Assembly: GCA_023389315.1 (NCBI GenBank)
Contig: JAEWEQ010000020.1
Location: 1-52,257, forward strand
DNA: 52,257 bases
DNA from: Actinomycetes bacterium
Lineage (GTDB): Bacteria > Actinomycetota > Actinomycetes > Actinomycetales > Actinomycetaceae
Direction: 5' to 3'
The position numbers and the translations under genes were made by a program. The notes below the pieces were generated by a model, which searched no databases, was not told where the DNA came from, and saw nothing but the letters and a program-made list of their open reading frames with translations. Positions 47,204 to 52,257 of the stretch are shown in pieces (the first letter of the stretch is position 1; each line of letters starts with the position of its first letter).

Positions 47204-48159
47204 TTGCTGACCTTCCCGGGTCCCGCAGCGGGGTCTGCATTAGCGTTTCCCGGTGCGGAGGGAGTTTGGTGGAAAGCGCGGCAGGCCGCTCCCTGCACCT
47301 GCGACCAAGATCCCAGTTGCGCACCCTCAATGGGGGGCAGGGGGATCTCACCCAAGTGCGGGGCGAGGGCTTGCGCTAGTTCTTCGAACAGGGTTTGCCC
47401 GCGGTTCGCCAGGCCCCCGCCGATCACGATCGGAATCGGTCCGAGGGCGGAGATGACGGGCGCGAGGGCGGCCGCCAAGGCTTCGGTGGCGGCTTCCACG
47501 ATGGCCTGGGCAGCTTCATTGCCGGCGTCCGCGAGGGCGTAGACGTCGGCTGCGCCCTGTTCGGCGGTGATGAGTCCGGCGGCGTGGCCGCGTTTGGCGA
47601 TCCCACCAGCGGCGGCCACCTCCTCCAGACGCAGTGGCGTATCGGAACCGGGGTTGGTCACTAGCTGTCCCATTTCACCCACCCAGCCGCCGGTGGCAAC
47701 TGGTTCGTGGTTGAGGATGAGGACGGTGGCAATGCCGGTTCCGATCGCGATGTAGAAGAAGTTCGCGTGATCGGCTCCCCAATACGATTCCGCTAGGGCC
47801 CCGTTGCGCACGTCATGGCCGTAGGCCACCGGGCGGTTCAGCCGTTTCGCGGCGAGGTCGCGCACCGGGAAGTCCCGCCACCCCAGGGAGGCGGAATATT
47901 CCACGATGCCGGCAGCGTCGTTCACCAGGCCGGGGGTGTCCAAACCAACGGTGTCGATCACCTCCAAGCCGGCGCCTTGCGCGTACTCGGACAGTTCCTC
48001 CACCAGGGCGGCAACCGTTTCCAAGTATTGATCTTGGTCAGCTGGCGTGGGGGCATTGCGGTGGGTGACGATGTGGCCATCTTCGCGCACAATAGCAGCT
48101 TTGATGGAGGTCCCACCGGTGTCGATGCCGAGGGCGTGTAGCGGCGTTGGGGAAGTCAC
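47200..48159 (-). CDS. ROK family sugar kinase
   Basis: A 319-residue kinase-fold protein. LGIDTGGTSIKAAIVREDG is the ATP phosphate loop, GLDTPGLVNDAAGIVEYSASLGWRDFPVRDLAAK the sugar region, and AYGHDVRNGALAESYWGADH..FFYIAIGTGIATVLI carries the catalytic Asp and second phosphate loop. The usual GE-x-GH and CxCGxxGC zinc site are absent: here it is WVGEMGQLV and no cysteines follow. Zinc-less ROK kinases exist. In this operon GalNAc or galactosamine is the expected substrate (AgaK-like role). GTG/ATG at 48159 lies two bases after the SIS gene stop. Confidence 0.85.
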   Translation of the reverse strand: MTSPTPLHALGIDTGGTSIKAAIVREDGHIVTHRNAPTPADQDQYLETVAALVEELSEYAQGAGLEVIDTVGLDTPGLVNDAAGIVEYSASLGWRDFPVRDLAAKRLNRPVAYGHDVRNGALAESYWGADHANFFYIAIGTGIATVLILNHEPVATGGWVGEMGQLVTNPGSDTPLRLEEVAAAGGIAKRGHAAGLITAEQGAADVYALADAGNEAAQAIVEAATEALAAALAPVISALGPIPIVIGGGLANRGQTLFEELAQALAPHLGEIPLPPIEGAQLGSWSQVQGAACRAFHQTPSAPGNANADPAAGPGKVSK

Positions 48160-48161
48160 GA

Positions 48162-49046
48162 TCAGTTCTCTTCGAGGATTACAGAGCGGGTCAAGTGGCG
48201 CGGCTGGTCGGGGTTGAGACCCTTAGCTTCGGCGCGGGCTACCGCCAGGCGCTGGGCGCGTACCAGGTCGGCCATGGGGTCGCCGTCAGCGTGGACCAGT
48301 TCCGCGCCGGTGGCTTCCACCTGGGCTTGCATGCCGGTGGGGACGGGGCCAAACACCCAGGTCAGGCGGCCGGGCTCAGCGATGGAGATGGGGCCGTGAC
48401 GGTATTCCATGGCGGGGTAGGTTTCGGTCCAAGACTGGCTGGCTTCGCGCAGCTTCAGGCCGGCTTCGTTGGCCAGGCCGATGGTCCAGCCGGTGCCGAG
48501 GAAGCTGATCTGGGTGGCGTCGATCCAGCTTTGGGGTAGTTCATCTTCCAGGGCCTTTTCCGCGTCCTTGATGGCGCCGGTGAGGTCTTCCCCAAGGTTG
48601 GCGCGCATGTAGGCCAGGGCGGAGGTAGCGAAGCGGGTCTGCACCACGGATTCTTCGTCAGCGAAGTCCAGCACTACTTCGTGGTCCGCGTAGGGGGCGG
48701 CCGGGCCGTCAGCTACCGCAGTGATGAGGACGGCGGGTTTGCCGGCAGCGTGGAGGGACTTCATGATGTCGATGATTTCGGTGGTGGTGCCGGAGCGGGA
48801 CAGGCATACCACGCGATCGTAGTCGCGTTCGGCGGGGAACTCGGTGGCGGTGAAAGCGTCGGACACGCCCTTACCGCTGGTTTCACGCATGCGGGTGTAA
48901 GCCTGGGCGATGAACCAGGAGGTGCCGCAGCCGATCACGGCTAGGGATTCGCCGTCTTTGGCGAGGGCCCCGTTGGTCTGGGATAGTTCGGCTGCGCGCT
49001 GCCACATTTGCGGCTGGCTTTGGATTTCTTCAAGGGTCTTGCTCAT
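48162..49046 (-). CDS. SIS domain sugar isomerase/deaminase (AgaS/GlmS-like)
   Basis: A 294-residue double SIS-domain protein. SLAVIGCGTSWFIAQAYTRMRETSG and VVCLSRSGTTTEIIDIMKSL form the first sugar-phosphate site; FLGTGWTIGLANEAGLKLREASQSWTETYPAMEYRHGPISI the second, with the catalytic Glu and the RHGP motif of AgaS/FrlB/GlmS isomerases. It should convert galactosamine-6-phosphate to tagatose-6-phosphate plus ammonia. It is the first gene of the four-gene operon; ATG 49046 has GGGAGAAA upstream. Fructosamine or glucosamine phosphate would be alternative substrates. Confidence 0.85.
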   Translation of the reverse strand: MSKTLEEIQSQPQMWQRAAELSQTNGALAKDGESLAVIGCGTSWFIAQAYTRMRETSGKGVSDAFTATEFPAERDYDRVVCLSRSGTTTEIIDIMKSLHAAGKPAVLITAVADGPAAPYADHEVVLDFADEESVVQTRFATSALAYMRANLGEDLTGAIKDAEKALEDELPQSWIDATQISFLGTGWTIGLANEAGLKLREASQSWTETYPAMEYRHGPISIAEPGRLTWVFGPVPTGMQAQVEATGAELVHADGDPMADLVRAQRLAVARAEAKGLNPDQPRHLTRSVILEEN

Positions 49047-49131
49047 GGTTTTTCTCCCTTTTCAGGTTGTTGGTTTGGGGGTGAAGAACGCTGGAAGGTG
49101 GGGATTCAACCATCACCCCGATGTGGTTAAT

Positions 49132-49171
49132 CTTGATTGCAACGTCAGTATATCAATCAACTTTAATCAAG
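49132..49171. promoter_or_regulatory. Candidate DeoR operator between the divergent operons
   Basis: CTTGATTG (49132-49139), CAATCAA (49154-49160) and AATCAAG (49165-49171) are related half-sites; the outer pair and the inner CAATCAA are inverted with respect to the first. AATCAA/TTGATT half-sites recur at 49228. They lie in the 256-bp gap between the SIS operon and the DeoR gene and are AT-rich, fitting a shared operator/promoter region. Confidence 0.6.
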
Positions 49172-49302
49172 TCTAGGGGTGGAAATGGCAAAACAGTGTG
49201 ACCCGTAACCTACAATTGAGGAAAATCAATAACCACCCCTCGCGCCGGATCTGCACGGGTTCGCACCCGTGGAGCGCACTTGCCCATCCGCCAGGAGCCC
49301 GC

Positions 49303-50109
49303 ATGGATCGCCACCAACGACTCTCCGCCCTCGTCGACCTGATCGTCGACCGCGGCGCCATCCGCGTCGACGACGCCGTCACCGAACTCGGCGTCTCCGC
49401 CGCCACCGTGCGCCGCGACCTCGACACCCTCGCCGACCAGCAACTCATCTCCCGTACCCGCGGCGGAGCCCGCGCCAACGCCGCCACCGGCGACGTCCCC
49501 ATGCGCTACCGCGCCGTCGTCAAACCCAACGAAAAAACCGCCATCGCCCGCGCCTGCGCACGCCTGGTCAAACCCGGGGAAGTCATCGGCTGTAACGGCG
49601 GGACCACCACGACCTTGGTGGCCTACGAAATCGGGGTGCGCATCTCCGCCGAAGAAGACTTCGAAGAAACCGGCATCACCGTGGTCACCAACGCCGTTAA
49701 CATCGCCAACGACCTGGTGGTGCGCCCCCGCGCCCGAGTAGTGGTCACCGGGGGAGTGGTACGCGCCCGCTCCTACGAACTCACCGGGCCCCTCTCAGAC
49801 CTAATCCTGCCCGCCATCAACATCGACACCCTATTTTTAGGGGTCAACGGCATCGATCCAAACGGGGGAATCTACGCTAACCACGAAGGTGAAGCCGCCG
49901 TCAACGCCGCCCTCGTGCGAGCCTCCCGCCGCGTCATCGTGGTCGCCGACTCCAGTAAACTAGGGCACAGCGCCTTCGCCCGCATCGCCGGGCTCGACGC
50001 CATCGACACCGTGGTGACCGACAATGGAGCCGACCCCGAAATCGTGGAAGCGCTACGCGCCCAAAACCTGACAGTAATCCTCGCCCGCCAACCCCAAGTC
50101 GAAGACTAA
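49303..50109 (+). CDS. DeoR/GlpR family transcriptional regulator
   Basis: A 268-residue sugar-phosphate-sensing repressor. Residues 1-57 are a DeoR winged helix: HQRLSALVDLIVDRGAIRVDDAVTELGVSAATVRRDLDTLADQQLISRTRGGA. The DeoRC sensor domain follows with EVIGCNGGTTTTLVAYEI, ITVVTNAVNIANDLVVRPRARVVVTGGVVRARSYELTGP, and DTLFLGVNGIDPNGGIYANHEGEAAVNAALVRASRRVIVVADSSKLG. CAGGAG precedes ATG 49303. It is divergent from the tagatose-route operon and 10 bp upstream of the phosphorylase gene, so it probably controls both. Ligand is expected to be tagatose- or galactosamine-6-phosphate. Confidence 0.9.
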   Translation: MDRHQRLSALVDLIVDRGAIRVDDAVTELGVSAATVRRDLDTLADQQLISRTRGGARANAATGDVPMRYRAVVKPNEKTAIARACARLVKPGEVIGCNGGTTTTLVAYEIGVRISAEEDFEETGITVVTNAVNIANDLVVRPRARVVVTGGVVRARSYELTGPLSDLILPAINIDTLFLGVNGIDPNGGIYANHEGEAAVNAALVRASRRVIVVADSSKLGHSAFARIAGLDAIDTVVTDNGADPEIVEALRAQNLTVILARQPQVED

Positions 50110-50119
50110 AGGAAACCCC

Positions 50120-52257
50120 ATGACGAATACCGGCCGCGTCACCCTGCCCATCGAAGTTGGAATCGACGACGAAGTAAAAACCCTCATGCAACGCCTCGGC
50201 GCCGACGCCGTGCGCAACTCTGACGGCACCGAACTACCCGACCTCGTCCACTCCCTCGCCGCGAAAGTCTACTCCACCTACTTCCCCGCCCGCGGCGACC
50301 AAGAATGGGCCGAAGCCAACCCCGACACCACCACCCACCTGTTCCTCCAATCCCCACGCAAAGCCGCGCTGGAAGCAGACGAACTCGTAATCGACGTGAT
50401 GGAAGGGTACTTCACCGACCAAATCCAGCCCCGCACCGACGTTGACCTGGCCCGCTACTGGCAAGTCATCGACCGCACCGCGGGGAACGTCCTCGAAAAA
50501 GAAAACTGGGGACTGCGCGGCGACAAAGAAGTAGTGATCGCCAACCCCACCCCCGGGCACGTCTACACCGTGGGATTCCTGGCGCGGCAAATCTGGGACG
50601 GCACCCAGATGTACAACTACCTCACCAACAACTGGGAAGCTGACCCCACCCGCCATAAAGAACGCCCCTACGACGTGCGACTAGAGAAAGTGTGGGACCG
50701 GGTCAAACCGGAACTGGGTCGCTGGCTGGCAGACCACCCGGAAGTGGACGTAGTGCGCTTCACCACCTTCTTCTACCACTTCACGCTGGTATTCGCAGAC
50801 AAGAAACGGGAAAAATTCGTTGACTGGTTCGGCTACTCCGCCTCCGTTTCACCCGAAGCGCTCACCGAATTTGAAAACCAATACGGCTACGCCCTCACCC
50901 CCGAAGACTTCATCGACGAAGGCTACTACAACAGCCCCTTCCGGCTGCCCAGCAAAGCCTTCCGCGACTGGATAGAATTCCAACACCGCTTCGTTACCTC
51001 CCGCGTGCGCGAACTTACCGACCAAGTCCACGCCGCCGGGAAAGAAGCCATGATGTTCCTAGGCGACAACTGGATCGGCACCGAACCCTACGGGCCGCAC
51101 TTCGCTGACACCGGACTGGACGCGGTCGTCGGCTCTGTGGGCAACGCCGCCACCTGCCGTATGATCGCCGACATCCCGCACGTGAAGTACACCGAAGGGC
51201 GGTTCCTACCGTATTTCTTCCCCGACGTATTCAACCCCGAAGGCGACCCGGTGGGGGAGGCCAACGAATCGTGGCTGGCAGCCCGGCGCGCCATCGTGCG
51301 CTCCCCACTGGACCGCATCGGATATGGCGGCTACCTATCACTCGCGCTGCAACACCCCGATTTTGTGGACCGCATCGAACAAATCTGCCAAGAATTCCGC
51401 GACATATACGACGCTGCCAATGGCCAACCCGCCCTCGCCGCCCCGGTGCGAGTCGGCATCGTCAACGCCTGGGGCAAACTCAGGTCGTGGCAAACCCACA
51501 TGGTCGCCCACGCCCTGCCCTATGAACAAACTCAAGCGTACGTGGGAGTGATCGAAACGCTCGCGGGAGCACCGTTCCCGGTGCGGTTCTTGACCTTCGA
51601 CGAAGTACGCGCAGGAGCCCTAGATGACATTGACGTGCTGGTAAACGTGGGGCAAGCGGGCACCGCGTTCTCCGGGGGCAGCGAATGGGGGGACCCGCAA
51701 CTGCAAGCCGCGGTGCGAGCCTTCGTGGCGCGCGGCGGGGGCCTCATCGGAGTGGGGGAGCCGGCGGTATTTTCCGCCAACGGCGCCGCCTGCCAGCTGT
51801 CGGACGTATTCGGGGTGGACCAGGAGCAGTCCTTCTCCCTCTCCACCGACCGCTACCCCGAGGTAGATGCAGACCACTTCATTACCGACGCCGGGAAGCT
51901 GACCATTGAGGCGCGCGGCGGGTCGCGCTACTGGACCCCCATTAACGAGGACGTGCGGATCCTCGCGATGGAAGGCGTTAGCGTGCAGCTATCTGCCCAA
52001 GACTTCGGGAAGGGCCGCGCGGTTTACTGCGCCGGGATGGAATACAACGCCACCAATGCGCGCATCTTCGAACGCGCAATACTGTGGGCCGCGGGCGCGG
52101 AGAACTATTACGAGGAGACTGTGCACAGTGCGGATCCGCGCATTGAAGTAGCGCTCTACCCGGACGGCAAGGCACTGGTCTACAACTCTTCCCTGGAAGA
52201 TGTGCGCGCCACCGTTGTTGGTGGTGGGGTAGAAGAAGAAGTTGTGCTGGGGCCGGT
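50120..52257 (+). CDS. 1,3-beta-galactosyl-N-acetylhexosamine phosphorylase (GH112), 3' truncated by window edge
   Basis: An intracellular phosphorylase that splits galacto-N-biose or lacto-N-biose into galactose-1-phosphate and GalNAc or GlcNAc. ATG 50120 (AAAGGAAA upstream) opens a frame of 712 codons with no stop before the window ends. TNTGRVTLPIEVGIDDE and GADAVRNSDGTELPDLV match the bifidobacterial enzyme start; VRFTTFFYHFTLVFADKKREKFVDWFGYSASVSP, KEAMMFLGDNWIGTEPYGPHF (catalytic acid Asp316) and VKYTEGRFLPYFFPDVFNPEGDPVGE are the core. A segment present near residues 600-630 of the Bifidobacterium protein appears shortened. It follows the DeoR gene by 10 bp, in one operon. Confidence 0.93.
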   Translation, partial: MTNTGRVTLPIEVGIDDEVKTLMQRLGADAVRNSDGTELPDLVHSLAAKVYSTYFPARGDQEWAEANPDTTTHLFLQSPRKAALEADELVIDVMEGYFTDQIQPRTDVDLARYWQVIDRTAGNVLEKENWGLRGDKEVVIANPTPGHVYTVGFLARQIWDGTQMYNYLTNNWEADPTRHKERPYDVRLEKVWDRVKPELGRWLADHPEVDVVRFTTFFYHFTLVFADKKREKFVDWFGYSASVSPEALTEFENQYGYALTPEDFIDEGYYNSPFRLPSKAFRDWIEFQHRFVTSRVRELTDQVHAAGKEAMMFLGDNWIGTEPYGPHFADTGLDAVVGSVGNAATCRMIADIPHVKYTEGRFLPYFFPDVFNPEGDPVGEANESWLAARRAIVRSPLDRIGYGGYLSLALQHPDFVDRIEQICQEFRDIYDAANGQPALAAPVRVGIVNAWGKLRSWQTHMVAHALPYEQTQAYVGVIETLAGAPFPVRFLTFDEVRAGALDDIDVLVNVGQAGTAFSGGSEWGDPQLQAAVRAFVARGGGLIGVGEPAVFSANGAACQLSDVFGVDQEQSFSLSTDRYPEVDADHFITDAGKLTIEARGGSRYWTPINEDVRILAMEGVSVQLSAQDFGKGRAVYCAGMEYNATNARIFERAILWAAGAENYYEETVHSADPRIEVALYPDGKALVYNSSLEDVRATVVGGGVEEEVVLGP

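Overview
This window comes from a high-GC Gram-positive actinobacterium, most likely an Actinomycetaceae-type commensal or opportunist of animal mucosa. The evidence is an HspR/HAIR-controlled dnaK-grpE-dnaJ-hspR operon, a zinc-finger-less DnaJ, an LmeA-type lipid-binding protein, a DasR-like GntR regulator with dre-like operators, and a secreted CAMP-factor pore-forming toxin. I cannot name the species from the sequence. No tRNA, rRNA, CRISPR array, transposase or phage gene was recognised; the only mobile-looking DNA is short repeats.

Layout. Positions 1-5.9 kb: the end of a secreted protein, a DUF4921/GalT-like protein, an ACT-domain protein, an LmeA-like protein, an aldo/keto reductase, a homing-endonuclease-repeat DNA-binding protein and an S4 RNA-binding protein. 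Positions 5.9-14.9 kb: an AspT-type transporter, M18 aminopeptidase, a membrane protein, a GNAT acetyltransferase, a 41-codon small ORF, threonine synthase, a WrbA-like flavoprotein divergent from a MarR regulator with a perfect palindrome between them, and a LysE exporter. Positions 15-22.8 kb: a MetE-like protein behind a long leader that may encode a 23-residue peptide, then the heat-shock operon and a YGQ-repeat membrane protein. Positions 22.9-33 kb: prolyl oligopeptidase, a lipoprotein, clpB (with HAIR), CAMP factor, a serine hydrolase, exonuclease III, a short-chain dehydrogenase and pyrE. Positions 33.2-37.4 kb: a split amino-sugar/glucose PTS (EIIC, GntR regulator, two EIIB, EIIA, HPr). 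Positions 37.7-45.1 kb: a HAD phosphatase, a TrmH-type methyltransferase, fructose-bisphosphate aldolase, a fused chromate transporter, an unknown protein and an anaerobic sulfatase maturase.

Positions 45.4-52.3 kb hold the most interesting metabolic unit. A tight four-gene operon on the minus strand (SIS isomerase, ROK kinase, PfkB kinase, GatY-type aldolase) diverges from a DeoR regulator followed by a GH112 galacto-N-biose/lacto-N-biose phosphorylase that runs off the right end. Together these look like a mucin-core or milk-glycan route in which GalNAc released by phosphorolysis is fed through the tagatose 6-phosphate pathway. With the amino-sugar PTS and the sulfatase maturase, the window suggests a host-glycan forager.

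The second striking signal is a dispersed short repeat, core GAGG(A/G)CGG, usually extended as TT-nn-CGAGG(A/G)CGG(T/G)-ss-GCGC. It fills many intergenic gaps in both orientations, forms hairpins where two copies face each other, is amplified in 87-bp and 31-bp tandem arrays, and appears to extend into coding regions, where it reads as Glu-Asp-Gly or as a Pro/Arg-rich tail.
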